From: Prorocentrum cordatum
Lineage: Eukaryota > Sar > Dinophyceae > Prorocentrales > Prorocentraceae
NCBI GenBank assembly: GCA_963575745.1
Contig: CAUYUJ010007502.1
Location: 262,501-326,500 of the forward strand
Length of the DNA: 64,000 bases
Direction of reading: 5' to 3'
Part shown: positions 19,696 to 30,600 of the stretch, piece by piece
Numbering within the stretch: the first letter of the stretch is position 1
How the letters are laid out: the number at the start of each line of letters is the position of its first letter
Translations under genes and position numbers: made by a program
Notes under the pieces: model-generated
What the model saw: only the letters and a program-made list of their open reading frames with translations
What the model was told of the DNA's origin: nothing
Databases searched by the model: none

Positions 19696-19892
19696 GGGCA
19701 GCGGGCAGCGGACATCTGCCGCCTGCAGCGGGTGGGGAGGCATGTCCACATCATCCATCCACCACGCCCCGGGGCCCCAGACACACTGTAGGCGCCACTC
19801 TGCCTCGCTTGGCCTGGAGGGGGTGCTGCTTGCCGTGGGCAGCCCCTGACCGTTTCTTGCGCTCCCTTGTTGCCCGGCGTCCCCGGTGGGGA

Positions 19893-20246
19893 GAGACTTC
19901 TGAAGGTGATGTGCGGCGGAATCGATCGCGGAAATCACGGGATGTGCACGAGGAGATGGCAGGCGAGGAGTCCGGGGACGAGGAGGTAGATGCGGAGGAG
20001 GTACGATCAAGGACGATTAATGACGAGGAGGACGGGGAGGTGGCGGTGGCTGTCATTGCATTACAGAAGGAAGCGACATCCGAGCAGAGCGACACGCACC
20101 ACGACACCGCCACGCCGCCGCCAAGGACGACGATGGAGGCGAGGCGCGCCAACGATCCGCAACGAAACATGGGTCTGGGAAAGGGCCCCACCCTGCGAGG
20201 TCTTGATGCACAGGAGGCAAAGGAGGAGGAAGAGAACGAGGAGTAG
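19893..20246 (+). CDS. Possible acidic low-complexity coding segment
   Basis: An open plus frame ending at a TAG reads a Glu/Asp/Arg-rich peptide (VHEEMAGEESGDEEVDAEEV, later LGKGPTLRGLDAQEAKEEEE). Unlike nearby microsatellite frames its codons are varied. There is no domain, start or partner exon, so it could be an exon end or chance. Confidence 0.22.
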   Translation, partial: ETSEGDVRRNRSRKSRDVHEEMAGEESGDEEVDAEEVRSRTINDEEDGEVAVAVIALQKEATSEQSDTHHDTATPPPRTTMEARRANDPQRNMGLGKGPTLRGLDAQEAKEEEENEE

Positions 20247-20299
20247 GAGGAGGAGGAGTAGTTTTGTTATCGAGTTTTAGCCTGGGAGTCCTCATCGAG

Positions 20300-21100
20300 C
20301 CCCAGGACCGTCAATCGTCGGCCTGGGATGTAGAAGCGTCGCTTACGAAGGCTGTTTCAGCAGATCGCGCTTGCCTCGTGGAGTTGCCCGTATGCTGGCA
20401 TATCCGCATTCCTCGTTTCCCTGCCCCCCCGAAGAGAACGTCGACACCAGGGGAGACCTCGCCCTCCATTCTCGAGCTCTCACCAGCAAGCTGGCCGTTT
20501 AGAAAAGGAGGGAAGCTCGGGGATAGACCCCCAGAGTGATGCTTCGACGCACCGCCGTCTGCTACCCCCGCCATCTTACCTCCCTGCACTGGCCCAATGT
20601 GTTTGTCGCGCCGTCTCGCCGGAAATCCCGCAAAGTCTGGGATTTAGGGTCACCATGCCCACCGTTATGCCCCAGAACGGGCGTGCTTTGGTGACGGGTC
20701 TTCGGGAATGACCTTTGGACACCTGGGGGCCAGGTCGTTTGGGTCTTGGCGCACGCCGCGGGGAGAGCCGCGGCCTGGGACCCGGGCCTGCCAGGCCCGC
20801 CAAGCTTTGGCCAAAAGCGCGCCCTGGCGAATGTGTGATTGATCGCACGGAATACTGGCGGGCCAAGGTACAAGATCGAGGTCGGTTCGGCGAGGGTGCC
20901 CTAGTGTTTGTCGTGCTTGTCGGCTTTTCTCGTGCACCCTGGGCAGGGTACCCTTGGATGTTCCGTATGATTTGGCCGGCGGAGGGTCTCGTGTTCTTGA
21001 GGGATGTTCTTTTGTCTTAGGTCGGACCGTAGAAACAAGCTGGCCAAGGTGCACTGTTGGCCCCTCTGGGGGAAGGGGGAGGCTTGCACTGCGGGCCGCC
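20300..21100. other. Stretch without a supportable gene
   Basis: No domain-bearing frame is seen. Short inverted words occur (for example CTTTGGCCAAAAG near 20805-20820). Confidence 0.35.
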
Positions 21101-21104
21101 GCCC

Positions 21105-21252
21105 TCCGCGTAATGGGGGGGGCGATAGATAGGGGGGCAGCGAGGGCTGCAGAACAAAGGGCCCTGGAGGGCTCAGGAGGGGGCCTCTAGGGCCAGGAAA
21201 GGGTACCTTTCTCCCCCAGTCCCAGCTATCGACCCCCATGGATTCGCGCCCG
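21105..21252. mobile_element. MITE family 1, copy d
   Basis: The left end CGCGTAATGGGGGGGGCGAT pairs with the right end ATCGACCCCCATGGATTCGC. The interior words GGCAGCGAGGGCTGCAGAA and GGGTACCTTTCTCCCCCAG match the other copies. Confidence 0.72.
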
Positions 21253-21746
21253 ACCTTCCAGGGGGGGGCGCTGGCAGCCCCCCCCCCCCGGTGCCCCTGC
21301 GAAGTGAGGTCATGAACTGCCGGAGGTCCATCGGCGTCACACCGACATGCTGATGCTATGCGCGCGTCGCCCCCCAGGGGCGAAGAGCGAGACGACACAC
21401 CGCAAGCCTGGTCTGCCACATGTTCGGGTCGGACGCGCGCCCCCAAGGAGAACACACGGTGCTGGTATGTCCCTGTGCGCCGCAGTCCATGCGGGTTTCT
21501 TAGATCTGCGTCGGACCGCTGGTGGCGCCGCTCCTGGCGCGCTCCGCACGCCAGGGGGTGGGGGTCTGGCTGCTCTCCGCCCTTCGTGGTCCATCCTGTC
21601 GAGTCGGTGCTGCATGCCCGTGAGATGTGCGGCGGCCGCCGCGCCGCCGAGGTCGGGCACTGCTCTGTGAGCCGTAGGGGCGCTGTCCTGTGCCGCTGGC
21701 CCCCATTCTACCACAACGGGAGGTGTCAGAGCTGTGCCGGTCGGGC

Positions 21747-21902
21747 GAAGAGAGCTATGCACATGCACCGATCCTTGCAATGCCCATCCTTGACCCAGGA
21801 TCGGTGCATATGCCTTCCTGGCCAAGGTAGGAGGGCGTATGCACCGATCCTGGGCTCAGGATGGGCCTGGCCAGAATCGGTGTATGTGCATAGTTCTCTT
21901 TC
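21747..21902. mobile_element. Foldback element with about 68-bp arms
   Basis: The left arm from 21747 (GAAGAGAGCTATGCACATGC) is the near reverse complement of the right arm ending at 21902 (ATGTGCATAGTTCTCTTTC). Pairing continues through CCCATCCTTGACCCAGGATC and GGTGCATATGCC to a loop of about 20 bases. It would fold into a long hairpin as DNA or RNA. It may be a foldback MITE, and a small-RNA precursor is an alternative that sequence alone cannot exclude. Confidence 0.75.
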
Positions 21903-22019
21903 CTCTAGCCGGGACTCGTCGGCGCTGATGTGGAAATTTCGGGGGACAGTTTGCGAGGGCGATCGGCATTCCGCAAGCACCTCTAGACGTCGGAGTCGTG
22001 GTCGAACGCTTCGTTCTCC

Positions 22020-23290
22020 CTTCTCGGAGCGCGAAGCTGGCTCCATGTGCAGGGGGTCTTTGCCCCTGGAGCGCGAGCCTGGCGTGGTTTGCGAGGGATC
22101 GTGCCCTCGGGAGCGCGAAGCTGGCGTCACACCTGCAAAGCATTCTGGCCTCGGGCGCGCGAGCCTGGCGCAATCTGCAGGGCAGGCTCGGCCTCGGGAG
22201 CGCGCATCGAGCGCAACGTACCAGGGATTCTGGCTTCGGGAGCGCGGATCTGAGGGAGTTTCGGAGGGCCGTGGCCTCGGAAGCACGAGCCTCATCAGGG
22301 AAAGCCTCCCTGGGAGCGCGATCCTGCGAACTCGCAGAGAAAGGATTCTGCCTCGGGGGCGCGAAGCTGTAGGAATCTGCAGGAGGGATGCTGGCCTCGA
22401 GGGCGCGAACCTGCCGCAATGGAATTGGAGCCTGGCACCGGGAGCGCGCAGTCGGCGTGAATTAATTACGGTAGGTTCATGCGGCGTTGGCGCGCCAGCG
22501 ACGCCGGCAAAGGCGTTCAAGGTTGAATTCTGTGACGCGGAATCAGCGACGGACATTGTAACGCCATTGGACCCGACTGAATTCAACCTTGAACGATCGG
22601 GGCCGCGATCGGTTCAAGGTTGAACGATCGACGCGGTGTCAAAAACTTTTGCGTGCGCCGACGCCGCGCGAACCTACCGTACATGGGGCTTCGGCCTAGG
22701 GAGCGCAAACCTGGTGTACATGACATTGGATTCTGGCGCAGGAAAAGCGAATCTTTCGTAATTTGCAGAAGAGTAACCTTGTGCCGATGATACAAAAGGA
22801 CCCCCCCCTTTCCAGGTTGGAGTTGGTTATCCACGGCCAAGAAGAGTTTGGTCAGGGGCGCGGGGCGCGGAGGCCGAACTTGTTTATCACTGTGAAAAAT
22901 TCACCATCGAGGTTAGCTTCCTTCTTGTGTTGAGATAGCAATATCAAACGAAGCGAAGACGTTGTCAAGGATGTCTCAAGCGAAACCATCAATTTTTAGA
23001 GGCCGCCTCAAGCGAAACGATCAGTTTGTCAAGGATGTCTCAAGCGGAACCAACAATTCATCGAGGATGTAGGCCCTCTTAACATCACCTCTTTCTCTTC
23101 TCACAAGCTGGCCTCTGGTAGGCAACCTTTGCAATCCCCTCACGACCCCGAACTTTATGATCCCTGTGGGGTTAATCTCCGTGGTGTTCGGTTATGACCG
23201 CAGGGGGCGAACCTGGCATACATCGCGATGTGTCCTGGCATCGAGAGCGCGAACCTCGTGCAAGTTGCAAGGTATTGGCCCAGGGGCAGG
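22020..23290. repeat. Degenerate tandem repeat of about 45-50 bp, interrupted by a MITE
   Basis: A unit close to GCCTCGGGAGCGCGAGCCTG followed by GCGCAATCTGCAGG recurs about nine times at 22020-22440 and again at about 22690-22790 and 23225-23290. The MITE at 22468-22680 splits the array. At 22915-23080 a different short repeat (GGATGTCTCAAGCGAAAC) occurs three times. Confidence 0.68.
22468..22680. mobile_element. MITE family 3, copy 1
   Basis: The first about 28 bases (ACGGTAGGTTCATGCGGCGT...) match the reverse complement of the last 28 (...CGCGCGAACCTACCGT). The interior has TTCAAGGTTGAATTC and GAATTCAACCTTGAACGATC, a second nested inverted repeat. A related element is at 43911-44100. Confidence 0.75.
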
Positions 23291-23619
23291 GCTCCCTGGG
23301 CCTGGGTGCTTCTCAGAACCCCGGGAGGCCGTCGTATCCATGGGGCGGTCTCAGCACCCCGACCCTTGAGCGTGGAGCGCCCCAGAGGTGCCGCCTCCCT
23401 GGCGGCGCCGGGGTGTTGAGACCGCCCAGTGGGCTACTCGTGGGGCCTGTCGAGGCCAGCTGGGACTGCCTGGGGGGGGGACCGTCTGCGCGCAGCCGGA
23501 AGCCTTGCCATGGTCGTGGGTGGTGGCGGGGGAGGGAGAGCTGCAGGAGTGGTGGTGGTGGTGGTGGTGGTGGTGGTGGTGACGTGGCCCCCCTCTGAGG
23601 CACGAGAGCGCTTCCACAA

Positions 23620-23733
23620 GTGAGCGGGATCCTGACGTCGTCGACCCTCACGGCCATGCAGACGGTCGCGAGCAGCCAGATCGGGGCGGCGAAAAAGACG
23701 CACTCTACCCCCGCGCCAACCTGGCGTGGAGGA
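23620..23733 (-). CDS. Candidate minus-strand exon with a membrane segment
   Basis: Read on the minus strand, a long CTC polypyrimidine tract (23735-23890) ends in ACGCCAG, and the next bases open a frame with a clear hydrophobic segment (VECVFFAAPIWLLATVCMAV) followed by VDDVRIPL. GT dinucleotides after CCGTGAGG or GACGAC could be donors. It lies head to head with the plus-strand channel gene. No family was recognised. Confidence 0.33.
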
Positions 23734-24120
23734 GGAGGAGGAGGAGGAGGAGGAAGGAAGGAAGGAAGGAAGGAAGGAAGGAGGAGGAGGAGGAGGAATG
23801 AGGAGGGCGAGGAGGACGATGAGGGTGAGGAGGGCAATCGGGCATGATGAGGATGAGGATGAGGATGAGGATGAGGATGATGAGGAGGAGGCGGAGGAGG
23901 AGGAGGAGGAGGAGGAGGAGACGATGGGGAGGAAGATGAAAAGGAGGAGGAGGAGGAGGAGGAGGAGGAGGAGGAGGAGGAGGAGGGGGGAGGAGGAGGG
24001 GGAGGAGGAGGAGGAGGAGCTTGAGCAGGAGCATGAGCGGGGAGAGAGAGGAGAAGGAAGAGGGGGAGGAAGAGAAGGTGGACGAGGAGGAGGCGTGGAG
24101 GGAGCGAGGAGGAGGAATGA
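23726..24120. repeat. GGA, GGAAGGAA and GATGAG microsatellites
   Basis: Successive simple repeats: GGA at 23726-23755, GAAG at 23755-23785, GATGAG at 23845-23885, and GGA at 23885-24020. Long open frames here have only repeat-encoded residues. Confidence 0.9.
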
Positions 24121-24431
24121 AACATACATCCCCAGGACGAAAGTTTTCCTCTTGGGGCCAGAACGACGGTCTGAAGTCTTGAGCAGACGCGTATGAGATA
24201 ACCGACGTCGGATCCCATGAAGTTCGCGCGGATCCACTTGTTGTTTTGGTTTTGGTTTCGGTGGATCCGATTTCCGTCCGCCTGGATCCGAATTCTGATT
24301 TTTTGATCCACGTCCGGCCCCATTTTTTCCGGCGGATCCGATTCCTACGCCGTTTTAATTTTGCAGCATCAATTTAAACGGGAAGCTGGACGAAGTCGGA
24401 TCCGCGGACCCTGGAACCCGCCTGTGTTAAG

Positions 24432-24652
24432 GTTCTACGGGGGATGGGGGTTCGGCCGTCAACGCCCGAGGATGGGTCCTGTGCTGCCTCGCGCGCTCCC
24501 ATGAACTTTTCGCGCGCGAGGTCCTCACTCAACATGATTGCATCTCTCTCCTCGTGGACAAGCGGCACGCAACTCGCCCAGACGCTGTCCGTTCTGCGGC
24601 GCCGAACTCATCATCGCCATTTTCACCACAAGAGGAACATCGCTCGTCTTGC
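24432..24652 (+). CDS. Channel exon 1 (5' limit uncertain)
   Basis: The exon ends at TGC before GTAAGTAT, a textbook donor. In the frame that keeps phase with exon 2 it is open back to a stop at 24428, so the acceptor or start lies at or after 24430 (AAG at 24429-24431 or CGAG near 24471 are options). It encodes a soluble N-terminal segment with no recognised motif. The intron 24653-24902 is GT-AG and rich in GAGA. Confidence 0.55.
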
Positions 24653-27600
24653 GTAAGTATATATGCATACAGAGAGAGAGGGCGAGAGAGAAAGAGAGAA
24701 AGGGAGAACACGAGAGAGATATAGAGAGGGATAAAGAGAGAACACAACAAAACGAGAGAGAGAGAGAGAGAGACAACCACCAGCGGAAGGGAGGGTGGCA
24801 CCAGCACACAGGGCGGAAGTGTGTCGGAGGAGTGGAGCGCGGGGTAGGTGTGTGTCTGTTCTGCCCCCCGATCATAACGTGCACCCTCGCGCGACTTTGC
24901 AGAGTGTCGTGAACAGCATCGCTTTCGAGATGGTGTCGTTCTCCCTGATACTGGCGAACACTGTGATCGCCAGTATCCGGATCGACTGGTTTGCGACATG
25001 CGCGCGCTCTGGCTGTCCGAGCGGGCACGACCGCGTGCTTGCATGGGCCGACGAGTTCTTTCTGGGATTGCTCTTGGCGGAGGTGGTGCTCCGCATCACG
25101 GCCACTCGGTGGAAGTACTTTGTTGGGGACATGTCGCAGCCAGGGGCAACGTTAAGGGGGGGATAGGCCCAGGGAGGTACACATCGGCCTCCAACCGCGC
25201 ATTTATCGCCGGTAGGGGCCCGATAGCGGACCCCGCCCAGGAGAGTGCGGATTCGTTCTCGGGGGCCTATTGCCGATCTATCGGCGACGTACCGCCGATT
25301 CCAGCTCGGTGTTTCCCCACTGAGCGGGTCCCCCCCTAACGCTGCCCTTCAGGATATGTGGCAGTGGAACGTTCTGGATGTTCTTCTGGCAGCCTGGGGC
25401 GTGCACGCCGTGTGTCAGGGCAGGAGCACGTTCACTTATCGAAGACGCCTATGGCGAATCACCGCCGAGTCCTGCTTTTTAGGATACGCCTATGTGGCCA
25501 AACGTTTGGGCAAAGTTTGGCAACGCTATTGAACCATGTGTTCTCCTAGCCGTTGTGGAAGCCCTTCGAGGAATACATGGGGGAGGAAGAGGAGGAGAGG
25601 AGGAGGAGGAGGAGTAGGAGAAGGATGAGGAGACCTCTTGGGAGCTTCTTGGGTCATTCTTCATTCTTGGGGCCTCCTGGGAGCTTCCTGGGGGACGCTT
25701 GGAGGCCTCTTGGGGGCCTCCTTGGGCCTCTTGATGGAGGCCTCAGGGGGCAGGCGGCGCGGCCCGGATTCTGCTGACAGCGCGGTCCGGCAGCGCTCAT
25801 CATGGTGGTCTGGCTCGATCTGGTCCGAACATGCAACTGACAACGAGGTCTTTGGCTCCGCAGGAGCGGCAGACTGCGGGTGTTGTGTGTTCACATCTGT
25901 TCTTATCGATTGCCCCTCTACTGTGGCTCTCGTCAGATGTGTTTTATGAATGTTCCTATAGCTTGCCCCTTGCCTGCGGCTCGAATCCGATGTGTGTTTA
26001 CATTATGTTCCTATCGATTGTCGCTCCCTTGTGGCTCGAATCACATCTGTTTTTACATATGTGCCTATACAATGGATGCCGTACGTATTTCATTTTCCAG
26101 TAGCCCGAATCCTGTGTGTTTAACGTACGCTCACATAGAATAGATTCCCTTTTCCTGAGGCTCGAACCCGATGTGTTTTACGTATCTTTCTGCAGATTGC
26201 CCCATACATTGGGTCTACCGTTTGTTTCACGTGTGCTCCTGTTGATTTCTCCTTCTCTTGGGGCTCGAATCCTGTGTGTTTCATGGATGTTCCTATCGGT
26301 TGCCCCGTTCCTGGGGTCTACGTGTGTTTCACGCATTAGTGAGTTTCCTTTTTACTGTGGCTCGAATCCTGCGTGTTATGGATGTTCCTATAGATTGTCA
26401 ATTTCTTTGTTGTTCGAATCCCATGTGTTTTAAACATGTTTCTATAGATTCCCTCCTCGAGGGCCTCGAACCCTCAGTGTTTCACGCTTGTGCCATAGCT
26501 TGCCCCTGTCCAGTGGCTCGAATATGATGTGTTCTTACGCATGTGCCTATAGACTGTCCCCCTCACCTGGGGCTCGAATCCGATGTGTGTGTTACGCACG
26601 TGCCTATGTATTGGCCTTCCCATGTGCCTCGAACCTTATATGTTTTAAGTGTGTGCATATATATATATATATACACAAGTGCATGTATGTATATACACAT
26701 ATATATATGAGTCCTGTGTCGGCTACATTCTATGTGTCGCTCGAATATGATGTGTTCTTGTTTTTGTATTCCGTAAGTGCCTATGTATTGCCCCTGTCCT
26801 GTGTTTCGAATCCGTATGTGTGTTTACGTATCTGCCAGCATATTGCCCTTCTCTTGTGACTCGAGCCCTACGTTTTACGTATGTGCCTATAGATTGCCCC
26901 TTTCTTTTGTCTCGAATCCGGTGTGTCTCCCCAAGCCTCCCCGGGCCCTGGGACGGAACGTCGGTGTACACTCTAGGCGCCCCGTCATCTTGAGGTCTCA
27001 CCCCCCCTCTCCAGTGGCTCGAAGTTTGTATGTGTTACGTATGTGCCTATAGATTGCACCTCTCCTATAGCTCGAAACCTGTGCGGTTGTTACGTATGTG
27101 CCTATATATTGCCCCTCTCCTGTGGCTCCAATCCTTGTCGGGTTTTACGTATGTGCCTATCGATTGCCTTCCTCTCCTTTGGCTCAAATCCTTATATGTT
27201 TGACACATACATGCAAATTGCCCCTCCCCAACTGCGTGCCGCCAGATGAATTGGACTGGTGAGCCTTGTGTCTCGAATCCGATGTGTTTTGCGCATGTGC
27301 ATATAGACTGTCCAATCTCCTGGAGCTCGAATCGTTTCTGTTTTGCGAATGTTCCTGTATATCGTCCCGCTCCTGCGGGTCGATTCCTATGTGTTCTGCT
27401 TACGTGCGCACCTATCGATTACCCTTCTCCTGTGGCTCAAGCCCTACATTTTGTTTTCGCTTGTGCCTACCGATTGCCCTTCTCCTGTGGCTCGAATCTG
27501 GTGTGTTGTACGTATGTGCCTACATCGTGCCCCTCTCCTCGGGCTTGACTCCGTATGTGTTTTACGTATGTGCATATACATTGCCCTTCTCCTCTGGTTC

Positions 27601-30600
27601 GAATCCAACGTTTTTTGCGTATGAGCCTATGGACTGACCCTCTCCTCTGGCCCTCGAATCCTTCTTGTTTTACGCGTGCGCCTATAGGCTGGAAGCCTAT
27701 TTGTTGTATGTTTGTGCCTATCGATCGCCCCTCTCCTGGGGCTCGAATATGGTGTGTGTGTGTGTGTGTGTGTGTTTACGTTTTAGTGGTTCGGATCCGA
27801 TGCGTTCTGCGCCTGTGTCTATACATTGCTCCTCTCCTGTGTCTCGAACCTTGCGTGTTGCGACGTATGTGCCTCTCTTTTTATATCTATATATATATAT
27901 ATTCCTTTCCATGTTTTTTATATATAATCTGGGGGATGCGAAAATCCCCCCGAAACGGGACCCCCCGGATCCGTGGCACGGGGGGAGGCCGGAAATCTTT
28001 GCTAAGGCGTGCACGCAGGCGGGTGGCAGTCCCAAATCGATCGGCGAAAGGCCCAAGAGCCACCCAAGACGGTCCACGATGGCATCCAGCTAGCGTTGAC
28101 CCCCGCCGGATGCCCGAAGATCACCCCAGTGTCACCCCAAAGAGGCGTTCGGACCCCAAAGACATTGATGTTTCACTAGTTTTGTATGATTTTCGGATAC
28201 TCGCTAATTCGGCCTTCCACGCGTCCGAGAACGTTGGAAACGCATTGAAAACCGCTCCTAGACGGCTCAAATGAGCCTCATGAGCGCCCGAAACGGCCCC
28301 CAAACTGCCCACAAGAGTCCCCATGACCGCCGAAAACTGACCCCACGACGGTTGGCGCAAGGTCTTAGAGACGCCACAAACGGTCCAAGATGGCATCATG
28401 CGGTCCAGGCCGTCCAGGCCCTTGCTGGATGTGCGAAGGCGCTTCGAATGTCACCTCCAAGAGGCGCTCGAAACCCTGAAATCTTGATTTTCCAATGGTT
28501 TTTGTTTTCTTTTTGACTATGCCCTCATTCAGCTTGCCAGGCGTCCGAGAACGCAGGCGAGGTACCGAAAACCGTTTCCGACTTCAGAAAAGCCGTACGG
28601 GGGCCCACGACTGCTCCTAAACTGCCCACAAGAGCCCCATGACCGCCCCAAACTGACCCCAAGGCGGCCGGCGGAAGGCCCAAGACACGCCCAAGACGGT
28701 CCAAAATTCCATCAAGTTGGCTTTGGCCCTCGTCGGATGCCCCGAGGCGTCCCGAAAGGTCCCTCCAAGACGCGCCCGGACCCGAAAGACACCTATGTTT
28801 CAATGATGTTGTAAGATTTGCTACCATTCGTTCCCTCGCCCTGCCAGGCGTCCGAAGCTCCGAACGCCGCTCCAACTAAACCCAAACGCGCTTCCTGAAT
28901 CCCCAAAGCGGCCCCGCGAGGGCACGGGACGGCCCCCAAAGTGCCCATGGGCGGCGCCCTGACGGCCAGGGGAGGCCCCAACACGAGCCAAATCAGCATC
29001 CTCTTTAGGATGGCGCCATGAGGGCCCTAGACGATTCCCAAATTGCCCATAGGCGGCTCCATGACAGCCCGGGGGCACCGTCTGGACGCTCCTCAACAGG
29101 GCCACCCAGGAATTCCAGCTCTCCAGGGCGCCTTCTCAACGTTCACCCAAGCGTGCAAACGGGCGAGCGGCAGTCCCAAGACGCCCCGAGGACAGTCCGA
29201 GGTGGCTCCGAGATGGGCCACAAGGCCCTCACACCGCTTTGGCAGGCCCCCATGTAGATCCCTGAGTTCTCGCCCGCTCAGATGGTATTTCACTACGAAA
29301 AGCCGGAAACCCAGGTTCGCAACCACTTTTCTGGAAATTCTGTTGCGCACCCAGGACTCCAGCAGGTTCCATTTACGCCATTCCGTACGCCCGTGGCCCC
29401 CGACTCACAGTTTTTGCCCGTCCCAAGTTGACTGCCCCCTTCTCCCCTTGCCCCGCTTTTCCGTGATACGAGCCAGCGAGCACGCTTCAAAGGGAAAAGA
29501 GGAAGGCGCGACCGGCCAACCGCTCCAAAGCTTCAAGGAACAAGGTGTACGGCGCGAAGCGCCAATGCAGCCTTGTATGTGTATATATACACACACCTAT
29601 ACGACCACCCTTCGGGTGATAAGGAGCTTTGGGGGCAGCAGTGGGCAACAGTGGTGGGTGTTGTTCTGACGATGCCTGTGGTGCGCAGTCTAGTGAGTAG
29701 TGTGATTGTGATCGTGAGCGTGATGTGATGTGGCGATGTTGACGAAGCGCACTCGGCATTGTCGTGAAGCGCTGCCACCGCGTGCGTTTATCAATCGCGC
29801 GAACCTCACATCAGCGCTAGTCGACGTGGTCGAACGTGCGTGCTGCGGTGCCACCCTCACTAATGCTGGCGCCACCCGATGCTGCCTTGGTTGCAGGTCT
29901 TGCGTTCCAGGCACTTGCAAAGCTTGGTGTCAGCGGCGCCTGCGTGATGGTGGCAGCATTTCCTGACGGCGTTGGTATGCTGGTTTTGCTTGGGCAAATG
30001 GCTGCGGTCCGACAGCGACAACGGCGGCACAGCATACAGCACGGCATGACGACGTGCCTTTCGATTTGCATTTGGATTTGCATATCGATGTACATGTCGA
30101 TTTGCCTTTCGATCTGCATCTCGATTTGCATGCCGACATATCGATGCGCATGCAGGTTTGCTTTTCGATTTGCATCTCGATTTGCATGTCGACTTGCATT
30201 GGAAAGCTTGCCGCTGGCGCCGATTCTTTGAATACGCAGGCGCCTTACGATTTGCATGTGGATGCACATGTCGATTTGCATTTCGATGTGCTTTTCGGTG
30301 TGCATGTCGGCTTGCATGTAAACTTGCATTGGATAGCTCGCCGCAGCCACGGCGGGACACCAGCGGGACACCGCGTGGCACCGCTTGCCGCATGGAGAGA
30401 CTTTTGGTCCGGCCGCGGCCCGGCCACAGGAGGATTTCGGGACACCAGCGGGACACCAGCGGGACGCCAGCGGGACACCAGCGGGACACCGCGTGCCACC
30501 GGCCGCCGGAGGAGAATCATTTGGTCCGGCCGCGGCCCAGCCACAGGAGGATGTCCTCTCGCCCGCCCACGCAGCTTCGCCTCGCCCGCACGTGCGCACG

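Larger units (their letters stand above)
18380..19860. repeat. Diverged tandem segmental duplication
   Basis: The module GGGCGCTCCAGAGAGAGCC with GGATCGAAGG and GGCGGACGACGGCGGAAG appears at about 18480, 18608, 19235 and 19312. The module CCACCACGCCCC ... ACACACTCTGGAGG appears at about 19097 and 19760. A MITE family 1 copy lies at the same place in two of the units (18866-19030 and 19523-19695), so the MITE was probably duplicated with the segment or inserted twice. Confidence 0.65.

Noticed and set aside
27428-27442. TGTGGCTCAAG as another spliced-leader remnant
   Set aside because: It is a variant of the GGCTCGAATCC core of the surrounding tandem array.
25870-27870. CRISPR-like array
   Set aside because: Units are contiguous and degenerate, with no constant repeat separated by unique spacers, and the DNA is eukaryotic.
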